Assembly: GCA_902806575.1 (NCBI GenBank)
Contig: CADCXD010000010.1
Coordinates: 1,736,001-1,800,000, forward strand
Origin: Jackrogersella multiformis
Lineage: Eukaryota; Ascomycota; Sordariomycetes; Xylariales; Hypoxylaceae
Direction: 5' to 3'
Length of the DNA: 64,000 nucleotides
The notes under the pieces were generated by a model. It was given only the letters and a program-made list of their open reading frames with translations, was not told the origin of the DNA and did no database searches. Positions 48,290-59,166 of the stretch are shown here, one piece after another; the first letter of the stretch is position 1; each line of letters begins with the position of its first letter. The position numbers and the translations under genes were made by a program.

Positions 48290-49111
48290 GGTTTAGCTGT
48301 TAGGTCTGGTGAACATCTAACAGTTTGGATCGCCTTGTAATCGGGTCTGGCACCAACGGGGTTTCGCGTGTAGTATTATCTCTCACAATATTGCTGCTGC
48401 ATCCTGCGTTGGCCTAAACCTGATTACTACTACCTAAAGTTAGGAAGGGAGGGAGGGTAAAGCGATTCTAGCTGTAATGATTTGGCGCGAGAGGAGTTCG
48501 TGTGGCTTTTGCTCCATTCTATACACAATATAACTTGTTAAAAGGAAATACAGGGACAAGTAGCCAGACGCACGTGAAAGTCGATAGTAACTTACTCCTT
48601 AGAGATGGCAGATGCCGTCTGTTTTCGTTTACCCTATTTCATTAACTACCTAGGTACATAGGTAGGTAACCTGCCCAGTGGGTTGCTAAGAGGTGTATTG
48701 TATTGTCTTCTATCTAACCTAGCCTTTAATGTTGAAAAGGGGATACGATAAGGGGGGATAGGAGGATAGGGGGATAGGGGGCTGTGTTGGCTTATCTTAT
48801 CTCATCTCCAACGAAATGAACCCCGCCATATCATCAAAGGACTGCCTCTATCTTGAACTTCGATATTTCTATACCGGATGTATTTATACATAACTAGGTA
48901 AGTATTTTGTGGTGTGGATGGACTTTTTCGGTATATATACTTAGCTAGGTACCTAGTCGTATAACTTACTCGGCAGATGGCAATAAGTCATATTTAATAT
49001 ACCTACACATCTCACCTTTAAGGGTCGACTTGATTTAGGCCAACTACCTACCTAGGTACCTAGGGTCCTAGGGTATATAAGGAACGGGGAGTGAGGAATG
49101 CGGAATCGACC
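48290..49111. other. Intergenic region upstream of the dihydroorotate dehydrogenase
   Basis: No gene is seen. There are GGGGATA-type repeats at about 48738-48782, TACCTAGG motifs at 48648-48670, 48945-48957 and 49045-49065, and a TATATAA at 49074-49080, 32 bp before the ATG at 49112. Confidence 0.45.
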
Positions 49112-50149
49112 ATGGAGCCACCACCACTATTCAATATCAGCCCGCCCCTACTCAACTCGGCGAACCCCTGGGCGACTACGCTGGACGACCTGAGGGCCTT
49201 GTTCGCGTGCCCGTCCACGGGCGCCGTGACGACGCGCACGGCGCTCTTGCACGGGTTCCCGCACGATCCCGAGAGCCACCAGTACTCCTTTTTCGACCCG
49301 GCGACGAGCGCGCCGCTGGGCTTGGTCTCGACGCCGGGGCCGGGGGGTGGGAATGGGGACGACAGGGGCAGCGCCAGCTTGAATAACATGGGATACAGCC
49401 CCCTCCCGCTGGACGCGTATCTGGGGTTCATCGAGACCATCACGGCGGAGTCGGCGCCGGGGAACGAGAAACAGGGGAAAGGATTCATCGTCTCGGTCAC
49501 GGGGACCCCGGACGACGTCGCGACGTGCTACAGGCGCATCGCCCAGCTCGCCGCTAGAGTCCCCGTCCCCCTCGCCGTCGAGGTCAACCTCAGCTGCCCC
49601 AATATCCCCGGCGCGCCGCCTCCCGCTTACGAGGCCCAGGCGCTGGGGGCGTACTTGGATGCTCTGGCTGCCACCGCCGCTGCTGTAGAGGAAGAGAAGG
49701 GAGAAGGAGAGGGAGAAGAAGATGGGAAAGGAGAAGGAAAAGGGGCACAGCGCGTGCCGTGGGGCATCAAGACCCCGCCGTACACGCACGCAGGCCAGTT
49801 CGCCGTGCTCCTCAGCGCGCTGCAAAGCGCGGCCGCCAAACGCGGCCACGGCGCCGGCGCCTGCCCCGCGAGCTTCATCACGGCGACGAACACGCTGGGG
49901 TCGTGCCTGCTCCTCGACGCAGCGCGCCCCGAACCCGAACCCGAACCCGAACCCGGGAACACAGGCGGGGGAGCCAAGCCCCGGCTGGCCGGGACGGGCG
50001 TCGGCGGGATGGCGGGCGCGCCCCTGCACCCCCTGGCGCTGGGCAACGTGGCGGCGCTGCGGCGCATGCTGGACGCGGCCCCGAGACCGCCCACGTGCGC
50101 GTCGTCGGCGTCGGCGGCGTCGAGGACGCCGCCGGGTACACCCGCATGA
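49112..50149 (+). CDS. Class 1A dihydroorotate dehydrogenase, 3' end frame-disrupted
   Basis: This belongs to the cytosolic class 1A enzymes (fumarate-dependent, as yeast Ura1), which oxidise dihydroorotate to orotate in pyrimidine synthesis. The ATG at 49112 gives MEPPPLFNISPPLLNSANPW. Visible motifs are the FMN barrel strand VEVNLSCPNIPG with the catalytic-type Cys, WGIKTPPY with the flavin-binding Lys, ITATNTLGS, and GVGGMAGAPLHPLALGNVAAL. At about 50085 the conserved frame shifts: ETAHVRVVGVGGVEDAAGY continues in another phase, and the last 40-60 residues expected (the GTAL phosphate-binding end) are replaced by a poly-G tract. Two low-complexity insertions, EGEGEEDGKGEGKG and PEPEPEPEP, break the barrel. 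As read, the enzyme is unlikely to be functional; a base error at a CCCC run is possible. Confidence 0.82.
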   Translation: MEPPPLFNISPPLLNSANPWATTLDDLRALFACPSTGAVTTRTALLHGFPHDPESHQYSFFDPATSAPLGLVSTPGPGGGNGDDRGSASLNNMGYSPLPLDAYLGFIETITAESAPGNEKQGKGFIVSVTGTPDDVATCYRRIAQLAARVPVPLAVEVNLSCPNIPGAPPPAYEAQALGAYLDALAATAAAVEEEKGEGEGEEDGKGEGKGAQRVPWGIKTPPYTHAGQFAVLLSALQSAAAKRGHGAGACPASFITATNTLGSCLLLDAARPEPEPEPEPGNTGGGAKPRLAGTGVGGMAGAPLHPLALGNVAALRRMLDAAPRPPTCASSASAASRTPPGTPA

Positions 50150-50220
50150 GGGGCGGGGGGGGGGGGTGGGGGGGGGGGGGGGGTTGTGGGGGGGTGGGGG
50201 GGTGGGGGGGGAGGGTGAGG
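50149..50220 (+). repeat. Poly-G low-complexity tract
   Basis: About 70 bp are almost only G with a few T, A and C. The tract sits exactly where the C-terminal end of the dihydroorotate dehydrogenase should be. It could form G-quadruplexes or reflect an assembly problem. Confidence 0.9.
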
Positions 50221-51048
50221 GATAGGGATTAGGTTGGCGGGTGCGTGGATGGCTTTGTCTTATGCGGTAGAGCTACTATTTGCTGACCATATATAGAAGG
50301 TATGTGACATTATATATGTTTTTATCAGGTGTGGTATGTAGAGAAACAGGTACCTAGACATCGATGTATTCCCAACTACGTCAGTTATGAAATGTGAATA
50401 TATTCCTCCCTTTTCTCCTCTACCATTTATTCTCATTTGTAAGTTTCCCGTCCTCTCTCGGGACCCTTTACTTACCTCTCTGTTTACACTTTGTTTCAGT
50501 TAATATATTCGACCTAGACTTATGCCAGCATAGAAGGTATGTACCTAGGTTGTTATACCAATTTTACTAGAGCAGAAGTAACGGCATCATACGATATACT
50601 CAGATAATTAGATATTAGTTTACATATCTGTTTCTAATCACACTTCTCGATAGTACAGTAAGCTTTGATGGCTACCCTTCTTGAGCCCCTATTTATATGT
50701 ACAAACCAAATATTAAGAAAGGTTTTAGAATAAATAAAGATTAGGTAGCCATTTTTGGTGACATCTAGATATTAACATTAAGAAGGATAGGGTGTATTAT
50801 ATAATATAGTATGCCCAACTGTACCGCGGCAGCAGGTCAAATGTAACAAGATATCAAGATATAAACGTAAAAACAAAGCACCGCAGTGTACATCTCAACC
50901 CGACGTCTTCTCGCCTCCATATGTATATCCCATCTAGCCGCACACGCGCATCCCAGATAGCCCGGAAGCCGAGCCATCATCTCGGGGTAAAGTAAAAGTG
51001 AGGAGAAAGCCTGTGTCTCTCCTTAGCAGTAGGTCGCGGCCATGCCGT
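50221..51048. other. Intergenic between two gene tails, no gene seen
   Basis: This A+T-rich stretch lies between the broken dihydroorotate dehydrogenase and the 3' end of the GPI-protein gene. I see no exon and no trace of the missing dehydrogenase C-terminus. Confidence 0.45.
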
Positions 51049-51719
51049 CTATAGGAAAACCGCAACGAAGCCCGCAACACCCGCCAGCATGCCCCCGACG
51101 TGGCTCAGCCGCTCCTGGGCGCCGTTTCCGTTATGCGACTCGTTGGCTGTGGGGCCGGCGGAGGTGGCGGAGGCGGATTTCACGACCACTTCGGTCGTCG
51201 TCAGGGTGTTCGAATGAGAAGTGAACGAAACGCTTGGAGTGGCGGTGAGGTTCGCCGTAGTAATAGTAGAGTAGAGGCTGGCGCTCGTGCTGGATTCGGT
51301 GGTGATTAGTAGAGAGACCTTATGCTGTGTTAAATGCTATCGTACCAGTAGGAATCCTTCTGTTGCTGGTAGGTAGGTTGCCGGCTGTCGTTGGGACAGT
51401 TGTTGAAGCAGCTATTGCGATGGAATTAGCTCTTGCAAATACATTATATGATAAGGAAGTTGGAATAGGGGGCTTCGTACGTCATGATCGCGACGTATTT
51501 GTCACATAGACACGAATAGTCGGTAGTCTCGCAGAGGCTCAAGTAGCTCTCGGTTGTCTGGAGACATGTGTCGAGGATATTTTGGGCCGCGCAGGCTGTT
51601 GTGCTCGTGCTTATGGTTGTGCTCGTGCTTGTGCTCGTGGTATCAGTAGTTGTCGTCTGGGCATATACCGAGGCAGCAGCAGCAGCCAGCGATGCAATAC
51701 GGAATATGATAGCCTTCAT
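51049..51719 (-). CDS. GPI-anchored, Ser/Thr-rich, cysteine-containing cell-surface protein
   Basis: This is a secreted cell-wall or plasma-membrane protein. Three exons join in phase: 51719-51481, 51411-51346 and 51289-51049, giving 181 residues. It starts with a signal peptide (MKAIIFRIASLAAAAASVYA), then a Thr/Ser stretch. An eight-Cys domain follows: CAAQNILDTC, LSLC, YSCLC, TCFNNC and DSYC. After it come a Ser/Thr-rich stalk and a C-terminal hydrophobic tail (GGMLAGVAGFVAVFL) typical of a GPI signal. The CLCDKY...CFNNCPND spacing resembles a widespread family of fungal GPI-anchored serine-threonine-rich proteins and differs from CFEM. Its function is unknown. The ATG at 51719 is the first true start. 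Confidence 0.85.
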
Positions 51720-52675
51720 GGTGCCCAAGGTAGATCGTGTACGAAATAAAAAACGAGGGTGTGCTATGCTGAAGGGACGAGACGAGAAAGCGAGCGTTCT
51801 AAGAAGACACTATGTTTGCCGAGACCTTACAAGTACGAAATCGAAAGAAAAGGTCCAGACTACGGTGTAACTATAAGTTGCCTTCTCCTAGCTTAGAAAG
51901 GAGGCGGCAAAGCCCTAATGTTGACGCGTTCGAAGTGGTGGTATAGTTCACTAATGCATTGCGCCTTATCGGCGTATTGAAGCGTCTTTATGAATGCCTC
52001 CTAATCTTGTAGTTGTGGCTGTAATATCAGGGGCATTCCAACGGACTACCACATTAGAAAATATATGCAACGGTAAAGAACTTTGAGGTTATACGACCAG
52101 GGCAAAGGGAATTCAGGGCAGAGTAGAGTTCCGTGACAGCTTCCCCGCGAAGGTAGGTAGGAGTTTACAACGTCTCCAACGTTCGGACGATTGGTGGAAG
52201 GTTGGCATTTAGCATATAACCCTTTTTCCACAGGCGAAACCATCATGTGGCGGAATATAACGATTTCAGCCCAAAGATGGGATTGCTAGACTGACGACAC
52301 CGAAGTTCGCTGCCCCTATTTGAATTTTTAGTCGTATCATACATTATGCGCAAGAAGAGTAGTCTAGAGAGGTCGAGTGAAAAGGGGGTATCTTGATATT
52401 GCAAAAAGTCATCCGACCAGTGCCATAAGTTACCCCAGGTCAACTAGGTATACGCAACCCATATGTTAACCAGCAAAGCATAAAAAAGACAATATGATAA
52501 CTGACAGCGGCCAACTCAAATCTTACCCGTGTCCATGCATCCACATTGCCACTGATCTTCGGACGAAACAAGGTTTCCAACTCCCATCCTTATATTATAA
52601 CCTTAGTTGTCTCAACACCGCCGACGGCCGACTCGCAAGCTGAACCATAAGCCAGATGCTCCTCCCAGCACCTAA
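51720..52675. other. Intergenic, no gene seen
   Basis: About 950 bp lie between the Hv1-like gene and the GPI-protein gene. This is the probable promoter of the GPI-protein gene (minus strand). No supported exon. Confidence 0.45.
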
Positions 52676-53618
52676 CTACCTACTATGAGCAAACCCGGGC
52701 TGCCTCTGCTGGAGCTGCGCTTCGAGGGCGGCATTGCGCATCTCTAGATCCTCGACGCGCTGGCGCAGGTCTTCCGTCTGCTCGGAGGCCTCGACGGAGA
52801 ACTCGTCGACGATCTTGACGAAGCGCCACAGGCGCAGGATGACGATGAGCGAGGCGATCTCCTCGGCCGTGTTGTTCTCGAATAGGTCGATGGCGAAGCC
52901 GGCCACCACGACGAAGGCGTCGAAGCGGTGGAACCAGCTCGAGAGGTACCTGTCATCAGGAAGTGGTTAGATACGTACCTACATAATAGGGGCTCGGCCC
53001 GCCTCCAGGACAACAACAACAACAACAACAACAACTAAGAATTAAAAATAAAATCAAAATAAAAGGCTCAGAGGCGCGTCGGGCCGAAACTTACGCCCAG
53101 CCGTCGGCGAACACGGACAGCAGCAGCTCCGCGAGGAAGACGCAGCTCAGGGCCAGGGAGAAGAAGCCGAGGGCGTTCCTCGTGGGCGCGACCCACCCCT
53201 CGTGCTCGACGCCGATCTCGCAGGTGATGAGGGCGATGAAGATGTCGCTCAGGATGCCGGCGACGTCGAGGATGATGAGGACCAGCACGAGCCAGTGCTT
53301 GGCGCGCGAGTTCACGAGGCGGGACGTCGAGGCTTGGGCTCGGCGGTATCCGGACTTCCAGCTCTCCGCGAGTGCTCGTCGCTGCTGGCCCTCGTAAGGA
53401 GCGTCGCTAGTAACATCTTGGCCTGTTTTTTGGTTTGTTGGTTGGCTTATGACGAGGACATTGCGCAAGGGAAGGGAAATCTAAGTTTCGTATTTCTCCC
53501 CCGTGGTTTTATGTTTATGAGAACTCATGCGGCTTACACGGAGTCGACTTAACTTACATTTCGGTTATAGGTAGGAGGTAGGGATGGACTCACCAAGTAG
53601 TGGAGTGTTATCACCCAT
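52676..53618 (-). CDS. Hv1-like voltage-gated proton channel
   Basis: This is a voltage-sensor-only protein of the Hv1 type, expected to conduct protons out of the cell or organelle on depolarisation. Three exons join in phase: 53618-53594, 53422-53095 and 52949-52676, giving 208 residues. S1 is at about 51-77 with D61 (IILDVAG), aligned by eye with the selectivity Asp of human Hv1. S2 has E107 (FLAELLL). S3 has WFHRFDAFVVV with D128. S4 has ILRLWRFVKIVDEF with R157, R160 and K163. A coiled coil (about 175-200) ends the protein, as in dimeric Hv1. The third S4 charge is Lys instead of Arg, and the following Asn is Asp. The first exon (MGDNTPLLG) is inferred from phase. Confidence 0.88.
53011..53035. 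repeat. CAA trinucleotide repeat in an intron
   Basis: Eight tandem CAA units (TTG/GTT on the coding strand) lie within the second intron of the Hv1-like gene. Confidence 0.85.
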
Positions 53619-54214
53619 GACTCATTATTTTCACCGATGTAGCTGATGACTTCTAAAAAATAGAAACACAGCAATAAAGAGTATTAGATACTTGGATAAA
53701 TGATTACCATATCAATTATAATGTTGTAATAGGTGATGAAATCAAGCTGAAGATCCCAAGTCCTCAATGAGCTAATTGGCCGGATATACTCCGGCGATTA
53801 GATATCCCTCAGACTTTCCTCCCCTCGTCCCTTCTATTTCAACGAGTTAGGTATATCGTCAACAAATCACCTTGACGTCACGAATCTGCTGAGTTATAAG
53901 ATATACCGCATAACATTTACCAAGTAATGGCAACTGAAATCGGCTCTTAAGTCTTGATAACTTTCTCGGTAGAGCCAGACATGCCCCGTTACTAGTGCGA
54001 ATATGGCGGAATGTAAGTGTAGAGGCTCCCATTGTGAAAACCATGCGTATACATGCAACTCCCTGTATCTTATATACATCATCATGCTTGACAAAAGAGA
54101 AAGGCCAGTCTATCGCCGCGTCGTCGGGACGTCGGTCTAGGGATCCAGACTTGATATCCGCCTGTCCTTCTCTCCGCTCCTTCTTCTTCTTTCCGTCTGC
54201 CTCCTTCTCCTTCT
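53619..54214. other. Intergenic between complex I gene and Hv1-like gene
   Basis: These 596 bp hold the 3' end of the complex I gene and the promoter of the Hv1-like gene, both on the minus strand. The minus-strand frame running through it is an out-of-phase extension of the complex I gene. Confidence 0.45.
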
Positions 54215-55090
54215 CTACTTCCTGTACCACATCCTCGTGATCCTGGTGTTCCTCATCTTGCGCTGCAGCTGGAAGATGCCGTACATGAGGGCCTCGCTGG
54301 TGGGCGGGCAGCCGGGGACGTAGACGTCGACGGGCACGATCCGGTCGCAGCCGCGGACGACGCTGTAGCTGTAGTGGTAGTAGCCGCCGCCGTTGGCGCA
54401 GCTGCCCATGCTGATGACCCAGCGCGGGTCGGGCATCTGGTCGTAGACCTGCCGCAGGGCCGGCGCCATCTTGTTGGTCAGCGTGCCGGCCACGATCATC
54501 ACGTCGGATTGCCGGGGGGAGGCTCGGAAGATGATTCCGAGGCGATCCTGGTCGTAGCGCGGCGTGGACAGGTGCATCATCTCCACGGCGCAGCATGCCA
54601 GACCGAAGGTCATGGGCCATAATGACGACTGCCGCGCCCAGTTGGTGATTTGATCGAGCGTGGTGCTGGGGGGTGGCAGGTTAGCATTATGTCTTGTAGC
54701 ATTGGGCATATATGATATAGTATATGATAATATATATATACACCTATACGGATCATATATATATCAATTCGAGATGACGTACAGGGCATATTGCATGGCG
54801 CCCTTCTTGGGTATTTGGCTGGGAAGCAGTACTTCTTTGCGCTCGCGGCGCGCGACGCCGGTGTAGGCATGAGGCGTCACCGACGTGGCATCCTTCTTAG
54901 GGGTGGTCGAGATGGCGGCGACGGACTGGAGAGGGACGAGGTTACGAGCTGTCGGCTTCGCTGGAGATTACAGGTTAATATATATAATGCATAAGACAAG
55001 CTCTCGGAGGAGAGGAGAGAATGTGGCGGGCGGCGGCAACAAACCTCTCAAAGCCAAGGTGGCTGCTCTTCTTGACGAAGACAGCAGCAT
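54215..55090 (-). CDS. nuo19.3: NADH:ubiquinone oxidoreductase PSST subunit (NDUFS7, 20 kDa)
   Basis: This is the complex I subunit that carries iron-sulfur cluster N2 next to the quinone site in the mitochondrial inner membrane. Three exons join in phase: 55090-55045, 54960-54783 and 54665-54215, giving 224 residues. The N-terminus (MLLSSSRRAATLALR) is a mitochondrial presequence. The mature part is highly conserved: TLDQITNWARQSSLWPMTFG, then tandem C99-C100 (LACCAVEMM), C164 (GSCANGGGYYHY) and C194 (VPGCPPT), the N2 ligand set. It ends GIFQLQRKMRNTRITRMWYRK. The rhomboid gene follows upstream on the same strand. Confidence 0.97.
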
Positions 55091-55889
55091 CGTGTGTTAT
55101 CGCCAATTGATGATATCCGGAGCTGGTGGAATATGATAAGGTAATTATAGGTTGAGTGGAGAGGGTGATCTAGAGAAAGAAAGAGAGAGGAAGAGTTGCT
55201 CGAATTGTTAGTCCATCGATTAATCGAATCTACGGATCACAATCTACCCCGGGCGGACTTTCCGTCAATTGATAGTCAACCACGACCTACTTTTTTGCCG
55301 CTTCGCTAATCAAGAAGTCATTGAATCTGACTGGTCCAAAGCTTGCGGTAGTATAATATTCCGTTCCACAAAGCCCCACTTCACAGATGAGATCTAGATA
55401 TATGTATTGGATGACCTCATCTCACAATCGAGAAATATATTTATCCATATATATTCATATAAAGATATATCCTTATACAAAGCTATATGCACAAACTAAA
55501 CTATCAGATTTTATATAAACATTACTCGACGTACTAATATAAGAATGATGACAAGGTGCTGCTTAAAATGTAGTCTGGAATTGCGAGCTAGGTATATATG
55601 GTAGGTATATATAATGATTGGTAAATAGTTACTATTGGAGATTGTTCATCGCTCGATACTATGAAAACCCGTGCTAGAATAACAATTCTGAGGGGGGGAT
55701 CTGGTGAACATACCAACGAAATAACATATATATTTGAGAGCTGAACACTTCCTGTCTCATATAATAATATAATAACTCGCCTGCTGTTTGCCCTCTGAAG
55801 CATGTACATCCATCCATATATTTTCCATCTCATATTTCGATCATTATATAATCAGAAGTGTAGAATATTAGATGGCGATGATGAGTCCT
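55091..55889. other. Intergenic between rhomboid and complex I genes
   Basis: This 799-bp A+T-rich stretch has many ATATAT runs (about 55390-55500) and no supported exon. It serves as the complex I gene's 5' region. Confidence 0.45.
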
Positions 55890-57050
55890 TCATATCAGTT
55901 TCAAGCGCTTCATGCAGAGAAACACGGACCTGCAGGTACGATCCCACACGTTTTTCTTCGCGTTGAAGTATACATACGCAGACCCGAATGCTAGCCCGGA
56001 CAGATGTGCGGCATGTGCGACGGAAACCAACGGTATCCCGAAAAAGAGACCGAACGTTTCGAATGCCACCACAAAGGTCATCATATCCCGAACGGAGTAG
56101 CTTCCTGGTAGGAATATGACACCAAGCCTCCCATCCGGGTTCATTGTTGCATAGGCTCCCACCACTGTAATAAGAGTAAGTGGCCACATTTAAGTAAAGG
56201 AAGTGCATAAGAGTTATAACTCAAGTAGGTTGGATCATGAATAAGTAACTGCAGAGCAGTAGCTAAAAGGACGGAAGGAAGACACGAGACATAACTTACG
56301 GGCCATGATTGCACCGCTGGCACCCGACGCTGGATTGAAACGATTGAAACGATACAGCCGGGTCGGCAATAGGGTTGCGAGATGGTGCCCCAGCGTCGAG
56401 AGGATCCCAGCCGAGAGGTAGAACGCACCGAAGTGGCTTCCGTCCTTGCGGAATACGGGGGACCGCGAGATCGCGGGAGCGAACTGCAGCAGCGCGAACG
56501 TGTTGACCGCGACGTGGATCAGGCCGCTGTGGCCGAAAGCGGAAGTCAGGAGCGTGTAGTTGGGACTGCGAACGGGTGTGTGGGTAAAGTACGGCGATAT
56601 GGCGCCGGGGGCTAGGGACCTCGCCCCGACGAGGCCGACGTTGAAGGCCGAGATGTACAGGGCCAACCTCTCGGCGTCGTTGTAGCCACTAAGCATCGCC
56701 GAGATCTGCCCCGAGGGGTACCACCTCGACGTCGGCTCAGGGTGAGACGTGAAGTATCGGAGACCCCGGTGCTTTGCGGCAGCCTCTAAGTCATCGTACG
56801 ACTTAATAGCCTCTGCCCTATACCCCCCCTTCTCCTTGGCAACTCGGACGTCCCGATAGACATTATAGGTGGCGCATCCGATGTAGATGTGGGACACAGC
56901 AGCAAGAGCCCAGAGCGTCGGCCTTAGGACCGGGACTCTAGCACCGGGTGACTTCGGAATTGGTATCCAGAATTTGCGCTTTGGTGGGCCGGCGCCGACC
57001 ACACTGCGAGGTGCAGACAGTGAGATTCTTTTAAGCCGAGAGCGCAACAT
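55890..57050 (-). CDS. PCP1: Mitochondrial rhomboid protease (PCP1/PARL type)
   Basis: This is an intramembrane serine protease of the mitochondrial inner membrane; yeast Pcp1 processes Mgm1 and cytochrome c peroxidase. Two exons, 57050-56300 and 56164-55890, give 341 residues. The N-terminus is basic (MLRSRLKRISLSAPRSVVG), consistent with mitochondrial import. Rhomboid signatures are the HSGLIHVAVNTFAL segment, the catalytic Ser about S245 in SGASGAIMA, and the catalytic His about H304 in HAAHLSGLAFG. Six or seven hydrophobic segments can be traced. The ATG at 57050 is well placed. The substrate set here is inferred from yeast. Confidence 0.93.
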
Positions 57051-57515
57051 TTTTTAGGGGCCTAAGTGTTGCGCTGCCAGTCAAGGTAGCCTAGGTAGCT
57101 AACTAGTAGGTAGTAGCCATCAAAGAATCAAAGTCCTGCTTTGGATTATATATAATGTGATGTTCATCTGTGATGGAAGAGGCTTCAAGAGTTGGTTGTG
57201 TTCATGTTCAGTTGAGGGAAGTATTTGCTAGGTATCTGCCACCTGTAAATGTACCTACGCCACATTGAATGACCTGATCTGCCACATCGATTAGGGGGCA
57301 AGCCACTCTTCAATACCTACCTAGGTATTTAATATGTCTTTAGGTACTTAGGTACCCAAGTATTTATTTGTAAAGAAAACTCTATAAAGCTTTCCTAATG
57401 AATATATCACGGCCTACTACATACTCAGATAAGCGAATTATATATAAAGGTGTAATAGATTGTAACGGGTTCCCGAAGATGTTTCAACTCTTCACGAATT
57501 CGCCTATATCTGCTG
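57051..57515. other. Intergenic between GNAT and rhomboid genes
   Basis: This 465-bp region holds the rhomboid promoter, with TACCTAGG motifs at about 57085-57115 and 57315-57355. No gene seen. Confidence 0.45.
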
Positions 57516-58463
57516 TCATCTGGGTCTGCCGAGCTTAACAAAGGCCTGGATATTTATAGGGGTCGTTTTGCTCTTGGTAAGTTGGTACACAGGTCTTTGC
57601 CTGAACTCTTCCAGCTTCTTCTTCTGCTTGCCCACGCTATCCAGGTTTGAAGGGTCTAACCAAGCTTCGAGAGCTCGCTTGATCTCCGGCCATTCATCAT
57701 CGACAATCGAGTACCAAGCGGTGTCTCTATTGCGGCCCTTGACGATCATATGCTTCCTAAAGAGGCCCTCGAACCTGAACCCAAGACGCAAAGCGGCCCT
57801 GCGGCTCGGCGTGTTGAGCGCGTTGCACTTCCACTCGTACCTCCGATAGCCTAGGTCTTCAAACGCGTGCCGTGCCATCAAGTACTACAACAATGAGGGT
57901 TAGCTATGAGAAGGCTTGCGCATGTCTCTAAAGTAACAGGTCTAAAATGATTCCCATTAGGAAATAATAACCTCCGTGATACTCCGAAAGGGAGAAATGT
58001 AAACCTCGAGGTTACATACCATGGCCTCGGTAGCAGCTGATGTTCGCTGTAATTGCGGCGAGAACATGATGCTGCCGATTTCGATACAACGGTTACCTGG
58101 ATCAATTCGCAGGTAGCTAGCTATACCGACGGTATCGTTATCATTATCATTATCGTTGTCGCTTACGATGCTTATATCTTGACGATTCAATAGGATGGCG
58201 AAGAAGACGGGATCCCGGCTAGCCTCCTTGGCTTTCATACCGGCTCGGAATAGGTCAATGTCATTATACGGGCCGTCAGACATATAATCCCAGAGATGTG
58301 CATTTTCAGGCCCTGCCACACGCGGGTAGAGAGAATCTGCATGCTGTGTTGACAAGCCGACTAAGGTGACGTGCCGGCCAACCAGTCTTGTATGCCGGGA
58401 CGGCCACCGAGCGGGATTATCGTCGACGACTTCACCAAATATGGTGGGGGTTTGGGTTGCCAT
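57516..58463 (-). CDS. GNAT-family (RimJ/RimL-like) N-acetyltransferase
   Basis: This is a putative acetyl-CoA-dependent acetyltransferase of about 270 residues from two exons, 58463-58020 and 57884-57516. The start is MATQTPTIFGEVV. Family features are RLVGRHVTLVGLSTQHADSL near the N-terminus, the β-strand block IEIGSIMFSPQLQRTSAATEAM, and the acetyl-CoA-binding end with NTPSRRAALRLGFRFEGLFR and NRDTAWYSIVDDEWP, typical of the RimL group. A run of DN repeats (about residues 101-109) is inserted in a loop. Relatives act on protein N-termini or on small molecules; the substrate cannot be inferred. It lies next to the rhomboid gene, on the same strand. Confidence 0.88.
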
Positions 58464-59166
58464 GATTTTTAGCGTACGGAAGAGCCGTTGTGTGTATTCT
58501 GCATGAGAAATCCAATACCAGGTAGGTAACTGGGAGGCTTTCTGTGTGTTGATTATCTTTAGCTAATACTTAAACTATCAGAACGTATGAATCATATTCC
58601 GTCATCGTGGTAGCTGAGATTGTTGAATTTGTTGACATTATGAGAGTGAGTGACAATATCATGAGTTAAGGGTACATGCAGCCTCTAGATTAGTTGTATT
58701 CGCACTGTGAGGGGTATCTTTTTAAGGTACCTAGGTAGGTACCTGGTAGGAGGTAGCTTTAAAGATAACATCTTTTTTTTCTTGAATCCCCTTTTAGAAC
58801 AACTCTTATTTATATCTCGATTGCTTCACACGCTTGCCTTCCAATTAGGACTCAAAATAGCTATATGTATACCAGGTATTTGATATAATAATAACCTACC
58901 TAGGTACCATTATAGCTACCTAGTTAGGTACCTTCAATATTGTATATATAACATTTTGGCGTACTTATCATGGGTAGGTAGACTACCTAGGCAGGTATGT
59001 TCTTTCGCCTTACTCGCTTATTTCTACAGGGCTCGATGCAATCGAAATAGAGATCTATTTATACCTATGTTACAGAAGTATAAAGCTGTCGGATTCATCT
59101 AGAACGAAATCTTCCCAGGAGAACCCTGTGCACCCTCCTCTTCACCCCCACAAGTTTTCCCCTACT
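58464..59166. other. Intergenic, TACCTAGG-rich
   Basis: No gene is seen. The motif cluster at about 58725-58990 dominates. This is the probable promoter of the GNAT gene. Confidence 0.45.
58725..58990. repeat. Cluster of TACCTAGGTAGGTACC motifs
   Basis: Repeated TACCTAGG, TAGGTACC and AGGTAGG units are spread across about 265 bp upstream of the GNAT gene. Confidence 0.6.

Noticed and set aside
49148..50232. Several long frames overlapping the dihydroorotate dehydrogenase
   Set aside because: All are low-complexity Arg/Ala/Gly shadows. Only the short VRVVGVGGVEDAAGY piece is meaningful, as the frameshifted end of the enzyme.
53859..54620. 253-codon minus-strand frame overlapping the complex I gene
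   Set aside because: It is out of phase with the conserved PSST sequence and its first half is Arg/Pro-rich shadow.
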